DNA of 64,000 nt from Dromiciops gliroides (GCF_019393635.1 NC_057862.1:677628314-677692313); one strand, 5' to 3'. Positions 23,561 to 35,384 are shown, counted from the first letter of the stretch. The notes: generated by a model not told the origin, from the sequence alone. Made by a program: numbers and translations.

Positions 23561-24534
23561 TCCTGACTTCCACAGCCTTCCCAGGTTGCCCCCTCCCCCT
23601 GCCCTAGCACCAGGGGGTGAGAGAAGGCTCCTGAGTTGGGACCTCGCTGGAGGGACACCTTGGTCCATTCATGTATCACAAAGCCCAGGAGAGGAGAGGC
23701 TGTTCTGGGGAGGCTGTCTGACCACACTGTGGGCCCCCTGCCTTCCACCCCAGCACAATCCTTGATCTATATCTCTCCTCCGACTGAGCTTCCGGCCTCA
23801 GCAGGCACCGAGAGGGATGGACAAGGCTAGACCAGCTCCATCCACGCAATTGGGCACCAGTTGGGCCAATGTCCCAGTCGTGGCAGAGGGATTCGGGCAG
23901 CCACTTTGAATGCCAGCGGAGAGAGGCGGGGGGGGGGGGGGAGACAGAACCCAGCAGAATGAAGTCCATAAACTTCTGTGCCCCCAAGACTATAGAACTG
24001 TTTACAGCAACTGCATGAATGCTGAGCTTTCTCTCACCCCCTGGGCCAAATCCATGTGTCTCCTCAGAAAGAGAAAGACTGTATGGGGAGGGCAAGTCTA
24101 TCTGGAGACATCCGACGACTCTCCCCAACTTTCTCCTCTGCTCCCAGCAGTCATAGCTGGGGTGGGGGCAGCCAGGGCTGTTTTCCAGGGATGCTTACCT
24201 CCTTCCCGTCCCAATCCTGGGTGCCGGCCACAGGTGTGTTCTTGGCACCGGCACTTCAGGTGCCCCCCAACCCCTTTGGCCCAAGTACGGACATTGGTAC
24301 TTGTGGCTCTGTCTCCAGGAGGGTGTTCCCCTTCAGATGGATAGGCTGGGCATCCGGGGGAGCTCTGGGCCTGGTTTGTTCTGGACTGGAGGTGCCCATG
24401 GGCTTTGGTAGCTCTTTCCCCCCTCCAGAGGGGGTTTGGAGGAATTGGAATTGTCAGGAAGGGAGGGGTCGGGGAAATGCTTGTGACACTGACCCTTCCT
24501 CCGACACCCCACCCCCTCACTGTTGGGCTTCATC

Positions 24535-24710
24535 TCTTGGGTCCTGCCCACTTATAAGCTGTGTGACCGCGGATCATTCCACCTCTGCCTGCCTCAGTTT
24601 CCTCAACTATAAAATGGGGACAATAGTAGCATCTGCCTTGCAGGGTTGTTGTAAGGATTAAAGCCCCAAGCCTGGAGCATGCCAGGGACCCCTCGGCATG
24701 GAGTAAGAAT
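24535..24710 (+). repeat. MIR SINE
   Basis: AAGCTGTGTGACCGCGGATC, GCCTCAGTTTCCTCAACTAT, AAAATGGGGACAATAGTAGC and GTTGTTGTAAGGATTAAAG. Confidence 0.75.
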
Positions 24711-25589
24711 GGAAATGTAGAAGAAAAAGGCTTGTTCCCTCCCTCCTCCCCTCCCCTCCCCCACTCCCCCAACCCAGCATGAGAGGAGGGAGCCCCATTC
24801 TCTCATCATGTCCCATGTCCTGGCACAAACACCCAAGGGAGACAGTGGCTCTGCCCTGGCGGGCCTCCCCCACTCAGAGTGTCTGCATCTGGTTGGATTG
24901 GGTTAGAGAGGGAAGGGGCAGCAGGTCTTCTGTAAGTGAAGGGGAGGGGAAAGGAGGACAGGGGAGGGGAGGGGAGGGGAGAAGCCCCCTCCCTCTTCAG
25001 AGGCAGGATGTGGAGGACCAGACAGGGAGGGGGCCTTCATGAGGGCCCCCCGCATGAGGGGTCCATGGGACGATGAAGACAAGAGTTATCCAGGCTGGAG
25101 TCATCTGGGAACAGCATCGTTGGAGAGAATAGCTTTCAATCCCACCCCTCACTTCTCAAGCCTCACAGATAAAAGGAGGGGGCTAAACAAGATGGCCTCC
25201 AAGGCCCCTCTCAGCCCTAGACTTTTGACCTTGGGCTCCTAAGCCCATCGGCCCTGTGTTTGCTCCCATCCCCTGGGAGCCAGGTCTCCCTGGGAGCTGC
25301 GGCCCAGTGTCCCCATTTCCCTTCTTAGCCCACTAGTGTCTTTGTAAGGAGGGGATACTTCTCTGCAATGTCTTTTCAGGGAGAGGGAGCATGCCAGGGA
25401 CCCCTCGGCAGGTTCTTCCCAGGGAAGATGGGTGGCACAGCTCCTGGGTGGCCCGGGGACACGTGGTGGGCTTGTCCCCAGCCCACCCACCCTTAGTGAG
25501 GGAGTTGTTTAGGTTCCTAGACCTTCCGAGATCACGGAGTTCATTTTCCACATCACACTTGGGGAGGGTGGTGGGCTGAGAAATGGCCC

Positions 25590-25770
25590 CTTTTGGTTCA
25601 AAGCCTGCCTCCATAGCCGTGTGTTCGTGGGCAAGTCATCCAATCTATCTGAGCCTCAGCACCCTCATCTGTAAAATGTGCAATGCCCACCTGAGAGGGT
25701 TTTGTGAGGCCCAGATGGGAGAAGCCCTGCCTGCAAAAATGTGTTACATGTATTGCCATTTCAGCATGAG
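25590..25770 (+). repeat. MIR SINE
   Basis: TTCGTGGGCAAGTCATCC, GAGCCTCAGCACCCTCATC, TGTAAAATGTGCAATGCCC and TTTTGTGAGGCCC. Confidence 0.7.
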
Positions 25771-26019
25771 CATCCACGGGTGCCTTTGACCACACACTGC
25801 TCACCCTTGACCTGCCCTTCCACCAGGCTAGACCACCCCATCCCCCCACCTCCTTCATCCAGGTGTGGATCCTTGCTACAGGACCTGGACTTCCCCAGGG
25901 TTTTCCAAAGCATCGTCCCATGGGCAGGTGTGGGGGGGAGGAGAGGATGAGGGATGGGGAGCTGCGAAAGAACAGCGGCTGAGAAGACCCAAGCAGAAAG
26001 GACTTTGGAGGAAGATCCA

Positions 26020-26135
26020 GTTAAGCCAAGCATTCACTAAGCACCTACTTACTACGTGCTGGGCACTGCACTGAGCAGTGAGATTACAAGAAAGGTTAAA
26101 CACAGTCTCTGTCCTCCAGGCGCTCACAGACTAAG
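26020..26135. repeat. MIR/L2-related fragment
   Basis: AGCATTCACTAAGCACCTAC, GTGCTGGGCACTGCACTGAG and CTCCAGGCGCTCACAGAC, same family as at 3260. Confidence 0.6.
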
Positions 26136-26139
26136 AGAG

Positions 26140-27070
26140 AGAGAGAATGTGTGAACGAGTATGTGATTCCCAGAGGGGAGGCACCAAGATCAAGGGGGCT
26201 CAGGGCCTCCTGCCCATTTTCCAGCTTCCTGTCCCAGGAGTCCTCTTGGGGCTGCCCCCAGGGAGGGGCCGGGCAGCTGGGAGAAGGAGCAGCTTTGCTC
26301 TGCTTGGCCCCAGAGAGTAGAGCTAGGTACAGGGGCAAAAGGTGCAGAGAGGAAAGTTTTGACTCGATGGCAGGAAAAATCCCCCAAGCATCTGAGGTGT
26401 CCAGCGGTGGATGAGGCTGCTGTGGGAAGGCCTGGATTTTCCCACACCCAGAGGCTTCAAGGGGAGGGCGATGAATGAAAAGTGGAGTGGAAAGAGCGAA
26501 GCTATTAGGATGAAGGACAAAAGGGTCCAAGACTGGTCTAAGGAACAGAGATCTGGCCAAGGCAGAGTCCGGCCCTAGACACCCCACCTGCAGGTAGAGG
26601 TGGCCCCATCTCCCATTTCTTTCAGCCTCAAAGCCTGGCTTCTCACGAGACCCAGATGGATGGGGCAGGGCTTTGTGTCCAAGGCTGGAGGCCAGCAGGT
26701 GCTGGTGCTGTGGCAGGAGCAAAGGAGCAGGGAGCAGAAGCAATGGCTTCCTCAGGGACCTCAACTGAACATCCCCAAGGTGAGGAGCCAGAGTCTGGGA
26801 GCTGGTGGACGCAGGTGGCACCTGCCACCAGGGAAGGGGTCCCCCTGGAGGAGGGCGGCAGAGGAAAGTTGGGGAAAGAGACATGGAAAATACCCCTGTG
26901 GGGAAGCCCCTTTCCCCCTTCCCCTGTCCAGCTCCCCCAGGACCCCAGGACTCACTGTTCTTTTCCATCCTGAATTTCCACTACTCAGCAAATGAGGGCT
27001 TGGGGTTTTCCCATAGAGGTGTGTAAACACAGATGTGCATGCACACACATGCTCACACACAGCCATGTAC
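26140..27070. other. Intergenic, no gene seen
   Basis: GC-rich unique-looking sequence with long but unsupported open frames on both strands. No exon recognised. Confidence 0.4.
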
Positions 27071-27074
27071 ACAT

Positions 27075-27245
27075 TTCATAGAGACATAGATCTGGAGCTA
27101 GGAGGGACCCTGGAGGCCACCCCCCTTCATTTTGCATAGGAGGAAACTGAGAAAGGAATGCTTTGTCAATGTCACACACGAGCATTAAGTATAGGTTTGG
27201 GATTTGAACCCAGGTCCTTTGTCTCTAAAACCACAACTCTTTCTA
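27075..27245 (-). repeat. MIR-related SINE remnant
   Basis: AGATCTGGAGCTAGGAGGGA, AGGAGGAAACTGAGAAAGG and GATTTGAACCCAGGTCC. Confidence 0.65.
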
Positions 27246-27285
27246 GCAGAACTTGATTCTCACACAAATACTCCCAGATTTGGGA

Positions 27286-27288
27286 GGG

Positions 27289-27373
<85 letters not shown>

Positions 27374-27640
27374 GAGAGAAGAGACAAAAAAGATAGAAAC
27401 CAAGACAGAGAGAGACAGTGGAAAGACAGAGAAGAGAGAGACAAGAGAAAGGAGAAAAAGAAAAAAGAAAGAGGAGAGAAAGAGACAGAGAGAGAAGAGA
27501 GTCAGACAAAGAGAGGAGAGAAAGAGATAGAGAGAAGAGAGAGGAGAAAAAAGAAGCAAGAAAGAAAGAGAGGAGAGAGAAAGAGACCGTGAGGGGAGGG
27601 AGAAGGGGAGGGAAAGGGAGACAGAGAGAGGCAGAGTAAG
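27286..27640. repeat. (GA)n microsatellite and purine tract
   Basis: About 40 GA units followed by 270 bp of imperfect AGAGA/GAAA purine sequence. Triplex-prone. The charged open frames across it are repeat artefacts. Confidence 0.95.
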
Positions 27641-27750
27641 TGAGAGAATGCCTAGCCACACAGATGCACACATAAGCATCGACAGACAGAGCCACAGACC
27701 TCCACCCTCTTCAGGCCAAGGCTACCCTCCTGAAGACTCCTAGACAGACC

Positions 27751-27775
27751 ACACACACACACACACACACACACA
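27751..27775. repeat. (AC)n microsatellite
   Basis: Twelve AC units. Confidence 0.93.
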
Positions 27776-28159
27776 ACCTGTACCCCCTTTCCTATTATTC
27801 TGATGCACAGATTCTTTTCCCAGGTGCCCAAGATCAGTTGAGTCTTTCTCAGGCTTGGCTAGGGCAGGTCCCCCAAAGAGATTCCAAAGGTGGGAAGGAA
27901 ACAAGAACAGAGGCCTCTGATACAAGGGATAGCTGTGGCTGAGCATCCAGCTCGGTCCCAAGGCAGGCTGATGGAGAGAAAGGGGTGGCTGCCTACCAGA
28001 CCGCAGCTATGTGTCCTCTCTACTCTGGGATGTGAGCTAGCTTGGGGGTTCCTGGGCAGGTGGGCTGACACAAACTCCCAGGCCCCAAAGGGGCCCAAAT
28101 GCCATTAGTTTGCTTTGACCCAGGGGTGGGAGGAGGGAATAGGGACCAAAGCTGGTATG

Positions 28160-28330
28160 GTAGGACACTGGATATGGTGTCAGGAGGGACCTGGACTAAG
28201 GTCCAGCTCTGCCTCTAATTTTCTGGGGAATGAGGCATTTGGACCTTGGCATTCTTATCTGTTAAATGAGTGGGCTGGAACAAGCTATCTTGGAACAGCC
28301 GGGCTGTTGGGAGGGATCAGGGTGTTTTAA
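28160..28330 (+). repeat. MIR remnant
   Basis: GTCCAGCTCTGCCTCTAATT, CTTGGCATTCTTATCTGTTA and AATGAGTGGGCTGG. Confidence 0.5.
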
Positions 28331-28544
28331 ATTTAAACAAATGAGCTCTGTCCTTAATCTCTGGTTCCCCTTAATCAAGGGGTGGGGAAGGGGAATGCCA
28401 GTATTCCTGCTGACTGAAAGGGCGAGGGCTAGGATGGAAAGGAGCTGTTCTCTTGCAGGTGCCCAGGAGATGGATGGGAGCTGATTCACCCTGGGTCCCC
28501 CTTCCCATGTCCTCAAATCGGATTGGGGGTGGGGGGCAAGCGGA

Positions 28545-28705
28545 TGATGAATGGGCTGCCCAAGATAATGCAATTGAGGGTGGTAGGGCCATGGGGAGGG
28601 GTCTCTCCCTGATTGATGGTTCTCATGAGGGCTCATTGCATTAGACACCTCCCTAACCCAATCAGCAGGGCCGTTAACATAGATGGCTGCAGCCCCCTAA
28701 TAACT
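28545..28705. promoter_or_regulatory. Candidate intergenic element with PBX/HOX-type site
   Basis: Non-repetitive block containing AAGATAATGCAATTGAG, CCTGATTGATGG (TGATTGATGG at 28610-28619, PBX-HOX composite consensus), ACCCAATCAG and CCCTAATAACTAAAAT. No coding signal. Confidence 0.3.
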
Positions 28706-28824
28706 AAAATGGGCTGGGGGCCAGGAAGATTGAGGGGGATGTCAGGGGAACCCAGACCCCTTGAGGTAGGAGAGAGACAGCGAAGAGAAGAATTTCATGC
28801 TAAGGACTAGGGATATAGAGGCAA

Positions 28825-28990
28825 ACACCATAGACTCTCAGAATATTGATGTTGAAAAGGACCTCAGAGACAGGATAGCCTGACTGCCACATTCTCCAGA
28901 GGAGGAAACTGAGACTCACCTGGGTAGGAAGATGTCCAGAATAGGATACGGCAGACCTGAGCTGTAGGAGAACCCAGGTATCCTGCGTCC
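28825..28990 (-). repeat. MIR-related SINE remnant
   Basis: TTGAAAAGGACCTCAGAGAC, AGAGGAGGAAACTGAGACTC and GAGAACCCAGGTATCCTG. Confidence 0.6.
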
Positions 28991-29274
28991 TCATTGAATA
29001 GACACTATTTTAAAATACAGTGTTTCCACTATACAACATACTTCCTCTATGCTGAGACTTGGGTTTTTGCCAACGCTCCCTCCACTCACCTTTGGTCACT
29101 GGAACCCCAAATTGTGATTCATCCCGTGGCAGAGTTACCCTGCCTGATGATTAGAAGATGAGGTGAGTGAAAGCTTACACCAACCGAGCCAGCTTCAGGC
29201 CACGCTCCATTCCATCTAGACATCCAGAAGATGCTTGCCCATCTTGCCTTCGGCCCTGCTGCTGCATGAGTAGA

Positions 29275-29375
29275 GTTGAGTCAATGAGCACCTACTGTGT
29301 GCTGAGTATTGGGAATACAAAGAAAGGTCAAAGAGAGTCCCGGCCCTCCAGGAGCTAACAATCTAAATGCTTTCC
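29275..29375. repeat. MIR/L2-related fragment
   Basis: GAGCACCTACTGTGTGCTGA, GGGAATACAAAGAAAGGTC and CTCCAGGAGCTAACAATC. Confidence 0.6.
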
Positions 29376-29817
29376 TCTAAATGCTTCCCATCAGGTGCTC
29401 AGGGAACAATCCAACCAACATGACCCCTGTCCTGACAAACCACTACCCTATGCCTTTGATTCAAATGCCTGTGAGAGTGGTGAGTATTGGCCTGGCCAAC
29501 CAGGGCCCTCTTCTTGGCCACTCTCCCCAGTGCCTGCCCTGTGGAAACCTGGCTCTGTTTTTGATCCATTCACCTTCCATCTGACCTTTCCCTCTCATGC
29601 TCCATCTATTTTCTGACAGCAATGAGAACATGGCTTCCCCCAGAAGACCGCTGTGATACCCTTTCCAGGGCTGGGGGTGCCTTCCCTTATGTGACCCCCC
29701 CCTTCCCAAACCAACATATTGGGTCCAGGAAGCCTTCTTGCTCTGTACTTCTAGCTGTCCCCCACTACTATCACTCATCAACCACTCAGTATGCCTGCCT
29801 GTCTGTCTGTGTAAACT

Positions 29818-30200
29818 CATTCAACCATCTATCCATCCATTGATCTATCTATTCATCCATTTGTTTGGCTGTTTCAGTCGTGTCCAACTCTTTGCGACTC
29901 CATTTGGGGTCTTCTTGGCAAACATACTGAAGTGGTTTGCCATTTCCTTCTGCTCATTTTGCAGATGAAACTGAGGTAAACAGTGAAGTGACTTGCCCAG
30001 GGTCACACAGCTAGTAGGGGTCTGAAGCTAGATTCGAACTCATGAAGATGAGTCTTCCTGAATTTAAGCCCAATGCTCTATCCACTGTGTCACCTATGTG
30101 CCCTATCTATCCATCCATCCATGCATCTATTCATCCATTTATCTATCTACTATCTATCCATCAATCTATCCATCCACCTGTCATCTATCCATCCATTGAC
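29818..30200. repeat. (ATCC/ATCT)n microsatellite split by a SINE
   Basis: ATCCATCCATTGATCTATCT-type units at 29818-29863 and 30100-30197, interrupted by the SINE at 29864-30103. Confidence 0.9.
29864..30103 (-). mobile_element. SINE with RTE-like tail
   Basis: Reverse copy: GTTTCAGTCGTGTCCAACTC (RTE/BovB-like), TTGGCAAACATACTGAAGTG, TGACTTGCCCAGGGTCACAC and CTCTATCCACTGTGTCACC. It sits inside a tetranucleotide repeat. Confidence 0.85.
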
Positions 30201-30425
30201 ACCATCCTTGGCCTTCGAATTCCTTGTCCCCTTATCCCTACTCATGTTTTCAGACCTCCTTCCACTCTCCGCTTCTTCCACTCCTGCTCTCAGCACATAT
30301 CCCAGTAGAATGTTAACTCCTTGAAGTTAACCTTTCTCACTTTTACATAGCAGTTCTCCGTCCTGGCACAGTGTCTGACACACAGCAGGCACTTAATCAA
30401 TGCTTATTGTTTCACTGATCGACCA
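30200..30425 (+). repeat. L2 LINE 3' end
   Basis: GTTAACTCCTTGAAGTTAAC, GGCACAGTGTCTGACACAC and GGCACTTAATCAATGCTTAT. Confidence 0.65.
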
Positions 30426-30439
30426 AACAACTGAAGGAG

Positions 30440-30665
30440 AAGCCGAGTGGCTGAGGAGGGGACATGGGCAGCAGCAGGGTTCACAGTCCAAGGCCCTGGG
30501 TTTGAATCGTCATTCTCCCATTATTGACAACCTGTGTGAATCTGGGCAGATCCTGTAGTTCCCATGGCTTACGTGTCAGCCTCAGTTTCCTCACATGTAA
30601 GATGAGGGGGTCATCCTGGATGGCCCCTGAGATCCCGTCCAGCTCTCAGATACTGTGGGACTGGA
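30440..30665 (+). repeat. MIR remnant
   Basis: GGCCCTGGGTTTGAATCG, GTCAGCCTCAGTTTCCTCAC, ATGTAAGATGAGGGGG and GTCCAGCTCTCAGATACTG. Confidence 0.65.
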
Positions 30666-31519
30666 CAAAAAGGTGTGCTGCCTCCTTTGGAGGCTGAGGC
30701 CTGGCTTCTAGAGGTAGGAAGGACACAGGCTGAGAGGAACAGTTCAGGGTCTCTACACTCCCATCTGTCCTGGCAGAGAACACACAAGAGCCTCATTTTC
30801 CAAGCCCTGGACACTGGAATCAGGAGCCTCCAGGGGCTGGGAGGTGGCCAGGGAGATGAGTCCAGGAGGGAAGTTGAACTCCATCCAGAGTCAGGCCTCA
30901 AATGATATCAGAGTTGCTCTGAGATGCTGCTGAAAATCCCCGTTGAGCTTGGGGTATCCAATGACAGTTTCCATGCCAGGGAATCTCAGGCAGTGTCATT
31001 GTGGGGGCTGCCCCCTAACTGCCAGCCTCATCCCTGGAGTCACTGAGGCAGAGCCCAGGGCCCTGCGGTGGGTAATCCCCTGACTCTACTCGCTGCGGCA
31101 GCTCACAGAGGGCTGTCTAGCCAAGGCAGGAGCCGCTGCTTCCCCTTCCCCAGGTGTCGGGTCAAGACTTGCTGTGGGCTCTCTACCATGACCTCCAGCG
31201 TCTGGCCCACGAAGGCTCCTTCCTCCAACCCTGAAGGTGACCTCACCTTCACCTTTGCCAAAATGAAAGTCATCCCTCTTCCTTGTCTCCACCTCCAAAC
31301 CTCTCTTTGTCCACACCCTCCTCTCCACCTCAAATTCCCTTTGATGACACACCCACCCTCTCTTTTCCCCTCCAGTTTTAGAGGGTGAGGTGGCCCTGCT
31401 CTCTGCCAAGGCTAATCCCTTCATCTGTGCCCTGGATCTGGCCCTGGCTCCTTCCTCCATTGCCTGTCTTCCTAAGCTCCTCCTCTCCTCAGCCTACAAA
31501 CATTCCTAGAAGAGGCAGC

Positions 31520-31690
31520 CAGGTACAGATAGAAGGAAACTGTGTTTGAACCCAAAGGACACGAGTTCAAATTCTGTAACCCGTGTGATTGTGGGCAAGT
31601 CATGCCACTTCTTTTGTCTCCTGGCTTAGATCTGTAAGCCTACAGCATTAGCTAGCCTAAAACAAGACAAAAAATAGATCTGGACGTTGC
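31520..31690 (+). repeat. MIR-related SINE remnant
   Basis: GGCAGCCAGGTACAGATAG head, GGACACGAGTTCAAATTC and GTGATTGTGGGCAAGTCATG. Confidence 0.6.
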
Positions 31691-31699
31691 CATTTCCTC

Positions 31700-32400
31700 A
31701 GACTGTTTCTCCCCTTCTTGGCCCCGCTTCCAGGGGTCACTTGCTTCCCTAACTGCTGGGAGCCTCATCCCCACCTCTTTCTCTCAATCTCCAAGATTGT
31801 AGTGATCCCAGAATCCAATAACCACCCTCCCTTTCTCCTCGTCCTCCTAGAGGCCTTGGCTGTGTCTGAGGCTGCAAGTGTAGACGCTGCCAGACTCTCT
31901 TCCTCTGTCTCCTTTGATTCAGTTTCCTCTTTTCATCCCTCAAAGTCCTGTCCTCCCCACCCTGCACTTCTCCCCTTCTTCTTTAGAAAAATGACATTTA
32001 ATTGTTCGTTGACGTCTCCTGGTTTTACACCATGTTCCTTTTTGACTACATCCCTCCCTATCTCCTGACCACTGAATCATCCTTTGTAACAAAGAATTTT
32101 TTAAAAACCCCAAACAATATTATCAGCTGAGTTTAATTGCACACGCAGCGTCCACACCCACGGTCCCCCAGCTCTGCAGAGAGGAGGGGAGGCGTGTTTT
32201 CTAATCTCTGTTATTTTCTGTTGCTCTCCTAGGGTCCAGATCAGGGCCTCCCCCCATTCCCTTTCCCTCTAAACCCAATCCCCAGACAGTCAAGCCCCAA
32301 GTGTTACTGATTTTCCCTTTGTCATAATGTCCTTCAAATGCTATCCTTTACCATTCCCTCTGCGCCCCCTGCCCCCCATTTAGGCCTTCATCACCACATG
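31700..32400. other. Intergenic, no gene seen
   Basis: C/T-rich sequence, possibly very old LINE material. The stretch 32085-32215 is AT-rich with GAGTTTAATTGCACACG and may be a noncoding element. Confidence 0.35.
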
Positions 32401-32404
32401 TCTA

Positions 32405-32865
32405 GAACAGATAATGTCAGAGCCACGAGGGGCTTGAAAATAGAAAAATTGGAGCTGGGAAGAACCTTAGAACATGGAATGCCAGAGTTGGGAGGGAGCC
32501 GAGAACAGAGAGTATCAGAACTAGAAGGGGTCTTAGAACATAGAATGTCAGAGTTGGGAGAGGCCTTAGAATAGGGAATGTCAGAGCTGGGAGGGGCCTT
32601 AGAACATGGAATGTCAGAGCTGGGAGGGGTCTTAGAACATGGAATGTCAGAGCTGGGAGGGGCCTTAGAACATGGAATATCAGAGCTGGGAGGGGCCTTA
32701 GAACAGGGAATGTCAGAGCTAGAAAGGCCTTAGAACAGGGAATGTCAGAGCTGGAAAGGCCTTAGAACATGGAATATCAGAGCTGGGAGGGGCCTTAGAA
32801 CAGGGAATGTCAGAGCTAGAAAGGCCTTAGAACATGGAATGTCAGAGCTGGGAGGACCCTTAGAG
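32405..32865. repeat. Minisatellite, unit about 33-36 bp
   Basis: About 13 head-to-tail units built on GGAATGTCAGAGCTGGGAGG and GGCCTTAGAACA. The unit is the start of a MIR/THER-like repeat; the array runs directly into the rest of that element (TTTTTCCAGCTCTCACTATA, CAGAGGAGAAAATTG). Some units lack GGG, suggesting two unit types amplified together. Confidence 0.92.
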
Positions 32866-33442
32866 ATGATTTTTCCAGCTCTCACTATACAGAGGAGAAA
32901 ATTGTTATCTGTAGGGTCAGGTGACCGGCCACTGATTCCGCAGCTGGTTCAGAAGAGCTGAGCCTTCCTGTGCATCTCAAACCCCAGGCTGGTACCCATG
33001 CCCAGTTACCATAGTGACTTTGTCCCTCTCCTCTCCCCTTGCTAGGTACCCTTTCCTTCCTTTCCAGCTGCTTCCAGACGTTTTTGAAGGAGATGTTCTC
33101 ATGCCCCAGAAAAGCTCTTGGGAACAAAAGCAGTTAAGGGAGGGACAGACAATCCTCAGCCGTCCCCGGGACCTCTAAGACGCCAACAACCGAGGCCTAG
33201 TCCCTGCAGACAGGTAGGCACTCACCTGCCTCCGGTCCTGGGGCTGCCCCCAGCTGCCAGACTCCTCCATAAAACACCCTGTTCAGCCATCGCAGCTGTG
33301 CGCATCCTTGAGCCCCTTCTCTGGGTGAACCCATCTTCTCCTTGTTTCCTGCAGATTCCTGACACCATGTATCACTTGTGTTGTCACCCCCTCCAGCACC
33401 CTCCTCACCCCAACTTTCTCGAGATACTCTTTTCCTTTCCCA

Positions 33443-33695
33443 TTTGTTGTTGTCCGGTCATTTCCAATTCTGTGTGACCCCATTTGGAGTTTTCTTGGCA
33501 AAGATACTGGAGTGATTTGCCGTTTCCATCTCTAGTTCATTTTACAGATGAGGAAACTGAGGCACACGGAGTGAAGTGACTTGTCCAGGGTCACACCGCT
33601 AGTGAGAATTTGATGCCAGATTTGAACTTGGGAAGATGAGTCTTCCAGACTCCAGGCCTGGTGCTTTGTGCACTGTGGCACTATCTAGATACCCA
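33443..33695 (-). mobile_element. SINE with RTE-like tail
   Basis: Reverse copy: TTGTTGTTGTCCGGTCATTT, GTGTGACCCCATTTGGAG, TTTACAGATGAGGAAACTGA and GGTGCTTTGTGCACTGTGGC. Confidence 0.85.
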
Positions 33696-33704
33696 TATAT
33701 CTGG

Positions 33705-33910
33705 GTATCATTTGTGCTTTAAGACCCAGCTCAAAGTCCACCTCCTCCAGGAAGCCTTCCCTGACCTTACTCAGAGCCTCGGCTGTCCAGATAATTTCCT
33801 TAGCCCTCACTGAAATATCACACCTGTTTATTTCACCTTTGCCTACATCCATTATATTGCCCCTACTAGACTCTTCACCCCTGGAGGGCAGGCATCTTCT
33901 TCTATCCATG
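33705..33910 (+). repeat. L2 LINE 3' fragment
   Basis: AAGACCCAGCTCAAAGTCCA, CCTCCTCCAGGAAGCCTTCC and CTGGAGGGCAGGCATCTTC. Confidence 0.75.
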
Positions 33911-34042
33911 GGCTGCGTGAGCTGGCCCAACTTTAGCATTCTGAAGACCAGGTTGGGGAGAATGTCGCCCAATGCACCCCCAACCTAAAGCTTGGGACCC
34001 CCACCTCTAAAGCCTTGCCTGCAGAGTCTTCTTTCCCAGATT

Positions 34043-34043
<1 letters not shown>

Positions 34044-34073
<30 letters not shown>

Positions 34074-34075
34074 GA
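34044..34075. repeat. (AAAAC)n simple repeat
   Basis: AAAACAAAAAC units. Confidence 0.85.
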
Positions 34076-34879
34076 ACCCCTTGCTTTTCTCCATGGCTGA
34101 AGCCTTTACCCCAAGTCCAAAAATCTGTCACATGTGACAAACGATCCCTCTTCCCAAAGCCAAAAAAATGTGAAGTCTCCAGATCCCAGCCCTTGTCTCT
34201 CTCCCGGTTGTAGGTGGTGGCAGCCATTGGAACTCTTTCACTCCACAGCCCCTCCCCACCTTCTCCCCCTCCTTCACCCCAAGTCCTTGGAGACCCCTTG
34301 CCTCCAAAGAGACCCCTGACCTCCAAAGGCATCCCGGGCCACATAACTGTGCAGCCAAGTCCTGAGAGCAAGAAGGAACATGTGAGGCCAGAGGGCCTGA
34401 AGCCTTCCAAAGTCTGCGTTAAAGCAGGGGCTGGCCAGGCCGGGAGAGGCCCTTGCAGGGCTCCGAGTGGGAAGGAGAAGCTGGGAAGGGGGAGGAACAC
34501 ACACAATAAATGGGTCTTGGCCAGCTGACTCCAAGCGAGAAGCTCATCCACTGGGGTCCATTGGCAGCCTCTCCATCTCCTGCTCTGGGGTCTCTCTGCC
34601 TTTCCCCCCAGTCCCGCAAGCATCGCTCTTTGTGCTTGAAACTGAGACTATTACAAAATGCTTAGCAAGTGCCGGGGAACACAGTAGGTGATTAATAAAA
34701 GCATGAAGATGCAGGGAAAAACTAGGAAGCTGGGGCCCGGGGTGTGCCAGCACAGAATGACCTCCTTAAGGCCCAGGGAGTTTTGTCAACACTGGGGAAT
34801 TTGATGATTCTATAGATCATCCCTTCTTTTTTCCAAAGACCAAAGACAGAAGTAGGGTGGGGACAGTTCTCTCTCCCAA

Positions 34880-34990
34880 AAGGGGTTCCCGGGATTAAGG
34901 CGGAGGGTTAATCTGCCTTCTGGCTTGAGTCTTTTTTATATTATGGAAATGCTCGTTTTATTCTGTAAATTAAAAATTAAATGAAAATGA
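34880..34990. promoter_or_regulatory. Candidate intergenic element with paired OTX-type sites
   Basis: GGGATTAAGGCGGAGGGTTAATCTGCC (27 bp at about 34892-34918) places GGATTA and TAATCT in opposed orientation, followed by about 70 bp of AT-rich sequence. It is not part of a repeat I recognise. Confidence 0.25.
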
Positions 34991-35079
34991 AAACATTAGT
35001 CTCCTTCCCCAGTGCACCCCCACCCTTCAGCCAAATGGATCTCTTGCTGTTTCTAGGACCCCACACCCCATCTCCCCAC

Positions 35080-35330
35080 TCCAGGCCTTTGATGGAGGTG
35101 CTCCCCATTCCTGGAAGCCCTCTCTTCTTTGCCGCATCAGAATTCTCAGCTTCCTTCAAACTTCTACTCAAGGGTGGCTTTCTAAAGGAAGCCTGTCCTG
35201 AACCCCTTGGTTGTTAGTACCTCCTCCCCCAGAAATGACTTTATTGAATTTATGTTATGAATGTAAGCTCCCTGAAGGCAGGGGCCATTTTGGGGGGCTT
35301 TTTATCTCAGTATGTAAGTCCAGCTTCAAG
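35080..35330 (+). repeat. L2 LINE 3' fragment
   Basis: GGAGGTGCTCCCCATTCCTG, CAGCTTCCTTCAAACTTC and TGTAAGCTCCCTGAAGGCAG. Confidence 0.75.
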
Positions 35331-35384
35331 CCTGGACTTAGAGAAGGCAGATGAGATGTGTGTGAGGGAGTGACTCCTCCCACA

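Noticed and set aside
26096-26968. 290-codon minus-strand open frame
   Set aside because: No recognisable domain, no splice-bounded exons and a low-complexity product; likely chance in GC-rich DNA.
27204-27695. Charged Arg-Glu and Ser-Leu repeat frames on both strands
   Set aside because: Products of the GA microsatellite.
32405-32865. Regularly spaced repeats that could be mistaken for a CRISPR array
   Set aside because: Units are contiguous without unique spacers and the host is a mammal; it is a minisatellite.
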